DNA of 64,000 nt from Arcticibacter pallidicorallinus (GTDB lineage: Bacteria; Bacteroidota; Bacteroidia; Sphingobacteriales; Sphingobacteriaceae): the NCBI RefSeq assembly GCF_003002875.1, contig NZ_PVTH01000008.1, positions 1 through 64,000 on the forward strand, given 5' to 3'. Below are positions 25,037 to 33,908 of the stretch, in pieces. A program made the position numbers and the translations under genes. Position 1 is the stretch's first letter; every line of letters begins with the position of its first letter. The notes beneath the pieces were generated by a model, which had not been told where the DNA came from, searched no databases, and worked only from the letters and a program-made list of their open reading frames with translations.

Positions 25037-26817
25037 CCGGACTGGCTTTCTTTCGCTGCAAGGAGGTAAACGAGCGACGCTGTCCCGTCCATAGTGGGTT
25101 CATTGGTACTAAAATCGCCTGTATCGTCATGGTACACCGCCAGCTGAGACTGAAACTCGGCATATTCATCTTCACCTTTCATATGAATGCCGAGGAGATT
25201 GTTGAAGATGCTTCCGTATACGGGCCCATCAACGAGTCCTCCATCCAGCGGGTAATTGTGCAGCACGGTAAAGGAGGAGTGCGGATCGACAGGAGTATCA
25301 CCATGTGCAGGCAAACCATAAACCATGGATGTCCCCCAGGGATTGAGTCCGAAGAGCCAGTCGAAAGCGGCTTGCTCCAGCTCCAGATAGGTATTATCAC
25401 CAGTCAATCGGCGGTAGAGGACGCATTGAATGGCAAAAGATGTAGTCAGGTTATTGGAACACCAGATAAATGGAATACCGCGGTAGAAAGCGTTATTTTT
25501 TGATTTTGCCCATACCTTTTCAATGCCTTCTTTGTAGTAACTGATCAGTTTGGCTTTGTTTATGGCATCGCTCTTTACCGCCAGCTCATAGTGGCCAAAA
25601 TTATGGAAAGGGTACCATTGGTAATGCCTGGCAGTATCAGCGCCCATCCAGGGAGTAATTTTCTCCTGTGCACCGTAATTCAGGGCCTGGTCAAAGTATT
25701 TTTTATCATCAGTAAGCTGATAAACGGCTGCTGCACCCAGCTCCATGTCGTCTACCCAGTTGTCTTCTTCGTAAAAATAAGGAGCAGAGCCCGGCGCTGT
25801 TTGCGACACCCCCGGCTTGATGAGACCGTACTGATAGGCAGAGAGCGACTTATCTATCAGCTCCTGAGCAAGGGCATTATCGTAATTTGTGAAGAGCTGA
25901 GCCCCCAGAGCAAAGGCGCTGGCAAACTTTCCGGCGGTAGAAGATGTGCCTGTAGCCCGGTTTTTATACTTGTTGTAACCCTGCACTTCTCCGGTGATGA
26001 AATAGACGGGCCGGCCTTTGCCCCTGCCATATCCATAGTCCACGGAGTCTTTGTTAGGTAAGCGGTAACCGGAATGGTCGCGGTCGTCTGCTATCTGATT
26101 GAACATCCAGTCGTTGCGGGGATGCATCTTCATCAGCCAGTCGAGTCCCCATTTAGCTTCATCCAGCACATCAGCCCTGCCATTGCCGCCCTCGAGGCCG
26201 TTGGTTTGATGGCGGTCTGAAAAAACGTTTTTAAAGTCGCGATATGCAGCAAGCAAATGGTAAGTAGCGTTTGCCGATGTGGTTGAATATTGCAGGTAAT
26301 CGGATGCGTCGTGCCAGCCGCCAACTACGTTAATATGGGTTTTCTCTGGCATCGGGCCATATAGTGAGTAACCGTCGTGTGTATGACAAGAGTCTTTGAG
26401 GTAGGGGTTGAAGCCGCATCGCTGTTGACGCATGTAGCGCAGGGCGAAGTCGGCAGTTCCCTTATAGACATCCGGAGAGATGCTGAATTCCGGCGAGCGT
26501 GCGGAGCCGGCTTTTATAAAGTAGGTTCCTGATTGGTTGAAGTCGGAGAAGTCCAGACGAAAGGAGGCTCTGAAAGGACCATAGGATCCGAAGTCTTTTC
26601 CCGTCTTCCTTTTCAGTACGGATTTTCCTGTTTTGGCATCTATGAGCTCAAAGGACTTGAAGTTGCGGGATTCTTTGGAGCCTAGGACCGCTACTTTGAC
26701 GCTTCCCGGACTGTAGCCTAATTGGTTAATCCTAATCCAGGACTTATCAGCCTCTGCCGAGGAGAATTTTGCAAGAAATAGCAGGATTAAAGCAAAAAAA
26801 ATAGAAGACTTGTTCAT
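25012..26817 (-). CDS. Glycoside hydrolase family 9, exported (possible exo-glucosaminidase or endoglucanase)
   Basis: This 601-residue protein has a signal peptide (MNKSSIFFALILLFLAKFSS). An N-terminal Ig-like domain spans about residues 25-110 (IRINQLGYSPGSVKVAVLGS), followed by the GH9 barrel. Motifs include GGWHDASDYLQYSTTSANAT with the catalytic Asp pair, FNPYLKDSCHT, LFGLNPWGTSMVYG and the C-terminal acid region TNEPTMDGTASLVYLLAA. GH9 is known for cellulases, but GH9 members in GlcNAc clusters include exo-beta-glucosaminidases. The neighbours here (deacetylase, DUF5009, NagA, GH20) favour an amino-sugar substrate. It is the first gene of the operon. Its last codons carry the slippery site described separately. 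Confidence 0.88.
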   Translation of the reverse strand: MNKSSIFFALILLFLAKFSSAEADKSWIRINQLGYSPGSVKVAVLGSKESRNFKSFELIDAKTGKSVLKRKTGKDFGSYGPFRASFRLDFSDFNQSGTYFIKAGSARSPEFSISPDVYKGTADFALRYMRQQRCGFNPYLKDSCHTHDGYSLYGPMPEKTHINVVGGWHDASDYLQYSTTSANATYHLLAAYRDFKNVFSDRHQTNGLEGGNGRADVLDEAKWGLDWLMKMHPRNDWMFNQIADDRDHSGYRLPNKDSVDYGYGRGKGRPVYFITGEVQGYNKYKNRATGTSSTAGKFASAFALGAQLFTNYDNALAQELIDKSLSAYQYGLIKPGVSQTAPGSAPYFYEEDNWVDDMELGAAAVYQLTDDKKYFDQALNYGAQEKITPWMGADTARHYQWYPFHNFGHYELAVKSDAINKAKLISYYKEGIEKVWAKSKNNAFYRGIPFIWCSNNLTTSFAIQCVLYRRLTGDNTYLELEQAAFDWLFGLNPWGTSMVYGLPAHGDTPVDPHSSFTVLHNYPLDGGLVDGPVYGSIFNNLLGIHMKGEDEYAEFQSQLAVYHDDTGDFSTNEPTMDGTASLVYLLAAKESQSGEVLKPKK

Positions 26818-26939
26818 TAGTTTGCTGTTTTATGCGATAGTTCATTACCAGTTATATAAAACAACGCAAAAAACAGCATATAAACAAGTCTTCCCTTCTT
26901 AATTTACCGCAATGGATAAAATTCTATAAATTCCTGCTT

Positions 26940-27146
26940 TTAAATCTCCTCTGCCTGATAGCCTGCAGATTGGAGAGCTGATATTACTTTTTCTGCCGGG
27001 ACTGCCTCAGAGATCGTCAGGGTCCGCTGCGGATCCTTCAAATCAACCTCCCAGTTACTATCTCCCACTGCATTGTTTAACGCATCCGTCACTTTCGCCA
27101 CGCAGGCATCACACTTGATATTGGTTTTGAACTTTGTTGTATCCAT
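26940..27146 (-). CDS. Heavy-metal-associated domain protein, copper chaperone-like
   Basis: This 68-residue cytosolic protein is a single HMA domain with the metal-binding pair in KCDACVAKV and a C-terminal helix ending ALQSAGYQAEEI. It would hand copper to the P-type ATPase encoded 45 bases upstream on the same strand. The motif is CDAC rather than the common MxCxxC; the Met is replaced by Lys, as in several Bacteroidota chaperones. Confidence 0.8.
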   Translation of the reverse strand: MDTTKFKTNIKCDACVAKVTDALNNAVGDSNWEVDLKDPQRTLTISEAVPAEKVISALQSAGYQAEEI

Positions 27147-27191
27147 GATATTTATAATAAATTGATTCTGTATTGATATTGTATTACAGCC

Positions 27192-29435
27192 TTAGAGCTT
27201 GGTTGTTTTGAGTCGAAGACTATTGCTGACGACAGAAACGGAGCTGAGAGCCATAGCCGCCCCCGCAATCATCGGATCGAGGAGGAAGCCGTTGTATGCA
27301 TATAGCACGCCGGCTGCAAGCGGAATGCCGATGATGTTATAGATAAACGCCCAGAAAAGGTTCTGATGGATTGTTCGCACGGTTTGCCGGGAAAGCCGCA
27401 GCGCCTTGGGGATAGACTGCAGATCTGAGGTGATGAGTGTAATCTTCGCCACGTCCATCGCGATATCAGAGCCCTTGCCCATAGCAATACTCACATCAGC
27501 CTGTGCCAGTGCCTGCGAGTCGTTTATCCCATCGCCCACCATGGCAACCACCTTGCCCTGCTTTTGGAGTTCTTTAACAAAGTCGGCTTTTTCTGAAGGG
27601 AGCACTTCTGCCGTATATCGGGAAATCCCAACCTCTGCCGCTATAGCTGCGGCGGTTTGTTTGTTATCTCCGGTAAGCATGTAAACGTCTATTCCCATCT
27701 CCTTCAAGGTTCGGACGGCGTTCTTAGATCCGGCTTTGACTTTGTCGGAGATGGCTATTAACGCAAGGACATTATCCTCATCAGCAAAGTAAATGACCGT
27801 ATTTGCTTTTTCATGAAGAGCCTTTGCACGGTCGGCAAGGAAAACGTCGAGGTGGATCTGCTGTTCGTCAATCAGCTGTCGATTACCTGCGAAGTAGCTC
27901 TCTCCAAGGAAGCTTGCCCTTACGCCGCGTGCAGTAAGGCTTTCGAACGAGTCGTACGGAATAGCGGTTGCACCCTTATCTCTTAAATGGCCGACTATGG
28001 CTTCCGCCAGCGGATGTTCAGAGTGCATTTCCAGGCTGTACAGAAGATTGCTCACCTGTTCTTTGTGGGCTTCAGAAAGGGCGCTCCAGACCACTTCGGT
28101 CACTCTAGGTTTCCCTTCGGTGATGGTACCGGTTTTATCCAGGATCAGGGCATTCACTTTATGTCCGAGTTCCAGACTTTCTGCATCCTTAATCAGTATG
28201 TTATTTTCGGCACCTTTCCCCACTCCCACCATAATGGCCGTAGGTGTGGCGAGACCCAGGGCACAGGGACAAGCAATCACCAGTACCGTGATGGAGGTGA
28301 GCAGCGCATGGGTAAAAGCATCCTCTCCACCGAAAATCATCCAGGCGATAAAAGTCAGAATGGCTATGGAGATGACCACCGGCACGAATATCCCGGCAAC
28401 TTTATCTACTAACTTTTGTACGGGGGCCTTGCTGCCCTGAGCCTCACCCACCATCTTGATGATATTTGCCAGGAGCGTTTCACTTCCTACCTTTTCGGCT
28501 ACGAACTGGAGACTGCCCTTTTGGTTGATCGTTCCGGCAAAGAGCTTGTCGTCTTTTTCCTTTCTGACCGGGACCGGTTCTCCGGTGATCATACTTTCAT
28601 CGACATAGGAGCTTCCTGATAGAATAAGACCATCGACCGGAATACGCTCACCCGGACGAAGCACGATGACGCTGCCTGTTTCCACTTCGGCGATGGGCAC
28701 TTCCTTCTCTTGTCCGCTTTCAAGAACCCTAACGGTGTTTGGCTGCAGCCCCATCAGCTTTTTAATGGCCGAGGAGGTATTTGACTTGGCCTTTTCTTCC
28801 AGAAGCTTGCCGAGGAGAATAAACGCCACGATGACGGCAGCCGCTTCGAAATAGACGTGCGGATGTATGCCCCTATTGTGCCAGAACTCCGGATAGAGCG
28901 TGTTGAATACGCTGAAAATATAGGCTATGCCCGTACTAAGCGCTACCAGGGTATCCATGTTGGCCTTCCCGTGCCGGGCCTGCTTCCAGGCGTTGATATA
29001 GAAAGAGCGACCGAACCAGAAAAGCACCGGCAGGGTGAGCACCATGGAAATCCAGTTCGCATAGGGCATATCCATAAAGAACATACCGATCAGGAATACC
29101 GGAAACGCGAGAGCTGAAGCCCATATCGTACGTTGCCGCGTTTCTTTATAGTGCTGCAACTGCAGGTCATGCTGGACTTTGGACGGATCCTCTACATTGA
29201 CAATGATATCATACCCTGCTGACCTGATCGTTTGCTGAAGCGCAAGAGGGTTGGTCTGCGTTTCATCAAATTCAGCCCAGGCAGTTTCATTGGCGAAGTT
29301 GACCCCGGCATCCTGCACCCCGGGCGCTGTCTTCAGCGTAGACTCGACGCTGGAGGCGCAGGCAGCACAACTCATTCCAGTTACGGGGAAAGTTTGCCTG
29401 ACGACTGATTTGCTTGCTGCTGATTGATTCTTCAT
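27192..29435 (-). CDS. copA: Copper-translocating P1B-type ATPase
   Basis: This 747-residue protein begins with one HMA domain (TFPVTGMSCAACASSVESTL). It then has eight predicted helices, the actuator motif ESMITGEPVPV, the ion-binding VIACPCALGLATPTA, the phosphorylation site LDKTGTITEGKP and the hinge MVGDGINDSQALAQADVSIA. The CPC motif plus the C-terminal Asn/Ser region (SSVSVVSNSLRL) fit Cu(I) export. It pumps copper out of the cytosol using ATP. It forms an operon with the small HMA protein that follows 45 bases downstream. Confidence 0.93.
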   Translation of the reverse strand: MKNQSAASKSVVRQTFPVTGMSCAACASSVESTLKTAPGVQDAGVNFANETAWAEFDETQTNPLALQQTIRSAGYDIIVNVEDPSKVQHDLQLQHYKETRQRTIWASALAFPVFLIGMFFMDMPYANWISMVLTLPVLFWFGRSFYINAWKQARHGKANMDTLVALSTGIAYIFSVFNTLYPEFWHNRGIHPHVYFEAAAVIVAFILLGKLLEEKAKSNTSSAIKKLMGLQPNTVRVLESGQEKEVPIAEVETGSVIVLRPGERIPVDGLILSGSSYVDESMITGEPVPVRKEKDDKLFAGTINQKGSLQFVAEKVGSETLLANIIKMVGEAQGSKAPVQKLVDKVAGIFVPVVISIAILTFIAWMIFGGEDAFTHALLTSITVLVIACPCALGLATPTAIMVGVGKGAENNILIKDAESLELGHKVNALILDKTGTITEGKPRVTEVVWSALSEAHKEQVSNLLYSLEMHSEHPLAEAIVGHLRDKGATAIPYDSFESLTARGVRASFLGESYFAGNRQLIDEQQIHLDVFLADRAKALHEKANTVIYFADEDNVLALIAISDKVKAGSKNAVRTLKEMGIDVYMLTGDNKQTAAAIAAEVGISRYTAEVLPSEKADFVKELQKQGKVVAMVGDGINDSQALAQADVSIAMGKGSDIAMDVAKITLITSDLQSIPKALRLSRQTVRTIHQNLFWAFIYNIIGIPLAAGVLYAYNGFLLDPMIAGAAMALSSVSVVSNSLRLKTTKL

Positions 29436-29453
29436 ACCTGTTATCTTACATTA

Positions 29454-29461
29454 CAAAGGTA
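29454..29461 (-). promoter_or_regulatory. Possible -7 element of the copA operon
   Basis: TACCTTTG on the minus strand matches TAnnTTTG and lies 19 bases ahead of the copA ATG. No TTG at the proper -33 distance is present, so an activator may be needed if the element is real. Confidence 0.35.
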
Positions 29462-29680
29462 CGAACGTAGACTATCGATGGTTTTACATAATTCGTATGA
29501 AGCTTTATATCTTATTTCGATGGTAGTTTGGCTGCGGATAAAGAACGAATTGGGGAGCAGTTTAACTGTTATGGGGCAGTTCAAATAGATTTTGAAAAAA
29601 TATTTGAATTGTAATTCACACATTATCTTGGTGTTGATTACAAAAAGGACTTACAGCCCTGTTTTTAGCCATAAAATGTT

Positions 29681-29710
29681 TTGGAAAACCCAATAAAGCG
29701 CTTACATTTG
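29681..29710 (+). promoter_or_regulatory. Promoter 1 upstream of tRNA-Pro
   Basis: TTG at 29681-29683, a 19-base spacer and TACATTTG at 29703-29710 match the Bacteroidota sigma factor consensus. The start would lie about 130 bases before the tRNA. Confidence 0.5.
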
Positions 29711-29767
29711 CTCCCGCTGAGAGAGAAACAAAGCGTTTTAAACAGCAAAATATATTTTAAAATATAT

Positions 29768-29797
29768 TTGCAAGAAAAAACAAAGTTACTATCTTTG
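29768..29797 (+). promoter_or_regulatory. Promoter 2 upstream of tRNA-Pro
   Basis: TTG at 29768-29770, again a 19-base spacer, and TATCTTTG at 29790-29797. It lies about 48 bases before the mature tRNA end and is the better placed of the two tandem promoters. Confidence 0.65.
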
Positions 29798-29845
29798 CAG
29801 ACCCTCAACGAAGAGATCATTTAAAAGATCAAAAGAGTTGAAATT

Positions 29846-29919
29846 CGGGGTGTAGCGTAGCCCGGTATCGCGCCACATTTGGGATGTGGAGGTCGTAGGT
29901 TCGAATCCTGCCACCCCGA
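29846..29919 (+). tRNA. tRNA-Pro (anticodon TGG)
   Basis: The 74-base cloverleaf has acceptor arms CGGGGTG/CACCCCG. The anticodon stem CCACA/TGTGG encloses the loop TTTGGGA, with TGG read as Pro. A T-arm contains GGTTCGAATCC. No CCA is encoded. The copA operon is divergent, and a terminator follows. Confidence 0.95.
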
Positions 29920-29950
29920 CATCAGGGAATAAAAATCCGGAAAGATTAAA

Positions 29951-29981
29951 CCTCTAAGTTTTACTACTTAGAGGTTTTTTT
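29951..29981 (+). terminator. Intrinsic terminator after tRNA-Pro
   Basis: CCTCTAAGT (29951-29959) pairs with ACTTAGAGG (29966-29974) over a 6-base loop and is followed by seven T. Confidence 0.9.
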
Positions 29982-30211
29982 GTGCTTAAACATCACACTC
30001 CACTTACCAGATCTTCACAAAATAACCACGTAAGCTACTAATATCGAACTTGGTAACACCGTAAGTGATATATTAGTTCTGTAAAAAAGAATCGCACATG
30101 ATTAACGTCATGCTGATCATGAAGGAGTGGATTATGTAAATCTTGTTAAACTAACAATACTAACCCAATTGACATAAAAGCATCGTTCCATTTTAACAGC
30201 TCAAAACCATT

Positions 30212-31630
30212 ATGCTTTTTAATTCGCTGCACTTTTTTTTCTTTTTTATTGTCGTTACACCTGCCTTCTTTCTATTAGCTCATCAGCACAGGTGGAAATT
30301 GCTGCTAGCTGCAAGCTGCTATTTCTATATGACGTTTGTTCCGGTTTATATTTTGATCCTGGGCTTCACGATCGTTGTAGACTATTTCGCAGGGATACTG
30401 ATAGAGACGAGCAAGGGGAAAAAGAGAAAATTCTTTTTGATCTTGAGCCTAATCGCCAATATCGGAGTTCTTGCCATTTTTAAATACTACAACTTCCTCA
30501 ATGAGAATCTCTCTCTCTTGTTGGGTAATTTTGACTATAATAATAAAATACCATATCTGAATATCTTGCTGCCCATTGGCCTTTCATTCCATACATTTCA
30601 GGCAATGAGCTATACCATTGAGGTGTATCGCGGCAATCAAAAAGCCGAGCGCCATTTTGGGATCTATTCATTGTATGTGATGTTTTACCCGCAGTTGGTT
30701 GCAGGGCCAATCGAAAGGCCCCAGAATATTCTGCCTCAACTGCACGAGAAAAAGGAGTTTTCCTACGAGAACGTAGTGGAAGGGTTAAAACACATCGTTT
30801 GGGGACTGTTTAAAAAAGTTGTCATAGCAGATAGATTGTCTCTTTACGTTGATGCAGTTTATAATAACTCCGATCAGCACAGTGGCCTAACACTTATTGT
30901 CGCCACTGTCTTTTTTGCATTCCAGATTTATTGTGATTTCTCGGGATATTCTGACATCGCTATAGGCTGTGCAAGAGTTATGGGCTATCGCCTGATGATG
31001 AATTTCAGACGGCCTTATCTTGCTGCAAGCATCAAAGAGTTTTGGTCCAGATGGCATATTTCGCTCTCAACCTGGTTCCGAGATTACCTTTATTTCCCTT
31101 TAGGTGGAAGTAAAGTATCTAAGTTAAGATGGTACAGTAATCTCTTCATTGTGTTTATGGTGAGTGGCCTCTGGCATGGTGCGAACTGGACTTTTATCGT
31201 TTGGGGAGCTCTACACGGGACTTATCAGATCTTCAGCGTATCGTTTAAAAATTTTAATGATCGTAATTATCTGGGATACCGGCCTCTGACCAACGCTTTC
31301 CAGGTTTTGCTGACGTTTACGTTAGTGTGCTTCGCCTGGATATTTTTCAGGGCGAATAACGTTAACCAGGCATTCGCTATCTGCGAAAGCATCTTCACGT
31401 TTAAACCTGGCGACCTGTTTATTGGCACGCCCGAAACTTTCGCCTATTCAGTGATCTGGATTTTGTTCCTCCTCATTGTGGAATATATCACGGAATACTA
31501 TTGTGACATCATACAAGTGTTTCATAGTCCGAACCGGGCGTTGAGATACGCCGGATATACAATCATGGTATTGTGCATCATTCTGTTCGGGGTGTTTAAC
31601 GGGGGGCAGTTTATCTATTTTCAATTTTAG
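30212..31630 (+). CDS. MBOAT-family O-acyltransferase (AlgI-like)
   Basis: This 472-residue polytopic membrane protein has the AlgI signature: the loop PIGLSFHTFQAMSYTIEVYR, YCDFSGYSDIAIGCARVMGY, FRRPYLAASIKEFWSRWHIS and the active-site His in VSGLWHGANWTFIVWGALHG. Such proteins move acetyl groups across the inner membrane for O-acetylation of alginate, cellulose, peptidoglycan or other polymers. The SGNH protein encoded 2 bases downstream is the usual periplasmic partner. No polymer biosynthesis genes lie next to it, so the acceptor is unknown. Confidence 0.92.
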   Translation: MLFNSLHFFFFFIVVTPAFFLLAHQHRWKLLLAASCYFYMTFVPVYILILGFTIVVDYFAGILIETSKGKKRKFFLILSLIANIGVLAIFKYYNFLNENLSLLLGNFDYNNKIPYLNILLPIGLSFHTFQAMSYTIEVYRGNQKAERHFGIYSLYVMFYPQLVAGPIERPQNILPQLHEKKEFSYENVVEGLKHIVWGLFKKVVIADRLSLYVDAVYNNSDQHSGLTLIVATVFFAFQIYCDFSGYSDIAIGCARVMGYRLMMNFRRPYLAASIKEFWSRWHISLSTWFRDYLYFPLGGSKVSKLRWYSNLFIVFMVSGLWHGANWTFIVWGALHGTYQIFSVSFKNFNDRNYLGYRPLTNAFQVLLTFTLVCFAWIFFRANNVNQAFAICESIFTFKPGDLFIGTPETFAYSVIWILFLLIVEYITEYYCDIIQVFHSPNRALRYAGYTIMVLCIILFGVFNGGQFIYFQF

Positions 31631-31632
31631 AC

Positions 31633-32538
31633 ATGAAAGCATTTTACAAATTATGTTTAAATGGAATTCTGCTCCTGGCTTTGTTATTAGCGACAGACAG
31701 AACGCTGGGCAAATTAATTGAACATTATTTTTTTAATGAAAAGCAAGGAGACTCCGCCATAACTACACATGCCCTGCTACACGCCAAAGAAGATATTTTA
31801 ATTTTCGGCAGCTCCAGAGCTAGCCATCATTATATCCCTGAACTTATTCGCCGAAAAACAGGCCTGTCCTGCTACAATCTCGGACGCGATGGGATGAAGA
31901 TGAAGTATTACGAAACGCTTTTGAAAGCAGTTTTGAGCTACCATACGCCTAAAATTGTGATACTGGATTTAAATATCAACGACTTCGAGGTTGAAAATAA
32001 CGAAGAGGAGCGCTTGACGACTGTCTTTATGCCCTATATTAATAAAAACAAAGAGGTGCATGATTTGATCTACAAAGAGAGCAAAAAGGATTATTCACTG
32101 GCAAATATCTCTACTCTTTACCGGGTTAATTCTTTACCTGTTTCCATCTTACAGCACCATTTGGGAATGGGACAGAAGCACTTTAATGGATACGAGCCAC
32201 TTGTTGGTAAGATGCACAATATAGCCAAAGCAAGGCATGTTGAAAACAACCATTATAAGGAGTCGGAAGAGAAACTTGCTGCCTTTGAAAATTTTGTTGA
32301 AGAAACTCAAAGGCGTAATATAAAGCTCTATGTTATGGTCTCACCAGACATGAAGACTTACAAGCATAACTCGATACAAACGGCAAATCAGACCTTGAAT
32401 AAATATAAGCTCAGAGCTTACGATTATTCAGAGCTATTCAAGCCGGATGCATACGATATGTTTTATGATGGTGCGCACCTAAACGATGCGGGTGCAAAAG
32501 CATTTACGTCTGCTATAATTGCAGCACATCTTCAGTGA
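31633..32538 (+). CDS. SGNH-like membrane-anchored partner of the MBOAT protein
   Basis: This 301-residue protein has an N-terminal membrane anchor (YKLCLNGILLLALLLATDRT) and an SGNH-hydrolase-type domain. The nucleophile block is ILIFGSSRASHHYIPELIRR, followed by CYNLGRDGMKMKYY, IVILDLNINDFEV and the C-terminal catalytic block MFYDGAHLNDAGAKAFTSAI with Asp and His. This layout is that of AlgX/AlgJ- or DltD-like proteins that receive the acyl group from MBOAT and place it on the exported polymer. The pair is almost certainly one operon. Confidence 0.75.
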   Translation: MKAFYKLCLNGILLLALLLATDRTLGKLIEHYFFNEKQGDSAITTHALLHAKEDILIFGSSRASHHYIPELIRRKTGLSCYNLGRDGMKMKYYETLLKAVLSYHTPKIVILDLNINDFEVENNEEERLTTVFMPYINKNKEVHDLIYKESKKDYSLANISTLYRVNSLPVSILQHHLGMGQKHFNGYEPLVGKMHNIAKARHVENNHYKESEEKLAAFENFVEETQRRNIKLYVMVSPDMKTYKHNSIQTANQTLNKYKLRAYDYSELFKPDAYDMFYDGAHLNDAGAKAFTSAIIAAHLQ

Positions 32539-32744
32539 TGCAATTACAGCAGACGTGACAGGCAATCCCCCCGCACTGAATTTTATTCGTAACAGAATTT
32601 GAAGAAGTCGCTGCTTCCATCGATACGGGAGGCTCCATATGGCATAACTAAACATTTGTACCATAAAACGGGCGAAAAGTGTCCTTTTTACAGATATACG
32701 TCTGCTACATTTGGTCTTAGTTACAACCATTAAGACCTGACAAC

Positions 32745-33908
32745 GTGAAAGAAAAAGCAGCACTTTTGACGATGGCGTTTGCGGCTCTGCTACTAACCAA
32801 TTGCAGCAGCCTCAGTAAAACCTCGGAAACCAAACAATTATCGACGCTAAAGGACGCCTACAAGAACGATTTCCTGATTGGAACAGCGGTAAACGTAAAC
32901 CAAATCAAAGAAACGGACCCCCGGATGGCAGAAGTTGAGGTGACACATTTCAATGCTGTCACCCCCGAAAACATCATGAAAGCGGAGATGTTACAACCTG
33001 AAAAAGGACGGTACGACTTCGAATTGGCCGACCAGCTGGTTGAGCAGGCAAAACGCCGGAACATGGTGATTAATGCTCATGCTTTGATCTGGCATAGCCA
33101 ATTACCCAGCTTCGTGAGAAGAATGAAAGACGCTGATTCGGTAAAACACTTCTTCAAAGACCACATTACTACGGTTGCAACACGCTACAAAGACAAAGTT
33201 TATTCATGGGACGTTGTGAACGAAGCCTTGAATGAAGACGGCACTATGCGCAAATCGGTCTTTTTAGACAAGATGGGAGAAGATTTCGTAGTGGAAGCAT
33301 TCCGGCTAACGGAGGCTGTTTCGCCGAAAACGAAGTTGTATTATAATGATTATAATATTGAACAGCCAAAAAAACGTGCCGGCGCAATACGCTTAATCAA
33401 GCAAATCCAGGCGGCCGGCGTCCGTATCGACGGTGTAGGCATACAGGGGCACTGGAATGTAAATAACATTCCGATGAAAGACATTGAAGATTCTATTCTG
33501 GAGTTTGCTGCCCTTGGCGTCGATGTGATGTTCACCGAGCTTGATATCAGTGTACTACCTCATCCTTTTCAATCTGCCACCGCGGATGTAAGTGCCCGCG
33601 CAGAGTATCAGGCCAAGATGAACCCTTATGCCGCTGGTTTACCCGACAGCGTTCAGAATAAACTGGCTGATGGCTACGAAGCATTGTTCCGCCTCTTCCT
33701 GAAGCATAAAGATAAAGTTGGGCGGGTTACCTTATGGGGTGTGAGCGACGCTGACTCATGGCTGAATAACTGGCCGGTTAGAGGGAGAACCAACTACCCA
33801 CTGCTTTTCGACCGGGAACTACAACCGAAGCGTGCTTTCCACCAGATTATGAATATCAAAAAAGACGTATCTTTAACCCAAGGAACTAACCATGGAAAGC
33901 TCAACTAG
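32745..33908 (+). CDS. Endo-1,4-beta-xylanase, GH10 lipoprotein
   Basis: The GTG at 32745 gives the best N-terminus: a lipoprotein signal (KEKAALLTMAFAALLLTNCS) with the lipidated Cys in LTNC. An ATG nine codons later would shorten the signal. The 387-residue enzyme shows the GH10 acid/base Glu160 in SWDVVNEALNEDG and the nucleophile Glu265 in VMFTELDISVLP, plus IWHSQLPSF. It hydrolyses xylan backbones at the cell surface or in the periplasm. The last 17 bases overlap the symporter gene, so it heads a five-function operon of xylan use (GH10, symporter, GH43, GH97). Confidence 0.93.
   Translation: MKEKAALLTMAFAALLLTNCSSLSKTSETKQLSTLKDAYKNDFLIGTAVNVNQIKETDPRMAEVEVTHFNAVTPENIMKAEMLQPEKGRYDFELADQLVEQAKRRNMVINAHALIWHSQLPSFVRRMKDADSVKHFFKDHITTVATRYKDKVYSWDVVNEALNEDGTMRKSVFLDKMGEDFVVEAFRLTEAVSPKTKLYYNDYNIEQPKKRAGAIRLIKQIQAAGVRIDGVGIQGHWNVNNIPMKDIEDSILEFAALGVDVMFTELDISVLPHPFQSATADVSARAEYQAKMNPYAAGLPDSVQNKLADGYEALFRLFLKHKDKVGRVTLWGVSDADSWLNNWPVRGRTNYPLLFDRELQPKRAFHQIMNIKKDVSLTQGTNHGKLN

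Noticed and set aside
25591-26061. Plus-strand ORF of 156 codons inside GH9
   Set aside because: Antisense shadow of the GH9 barrel.
27987-28440. Plus-strand ORFs of 141-147 codons inside copA
   Set aside because: Antisense to conserved P-type ATPase motifs; no start context and no recognisable protein.
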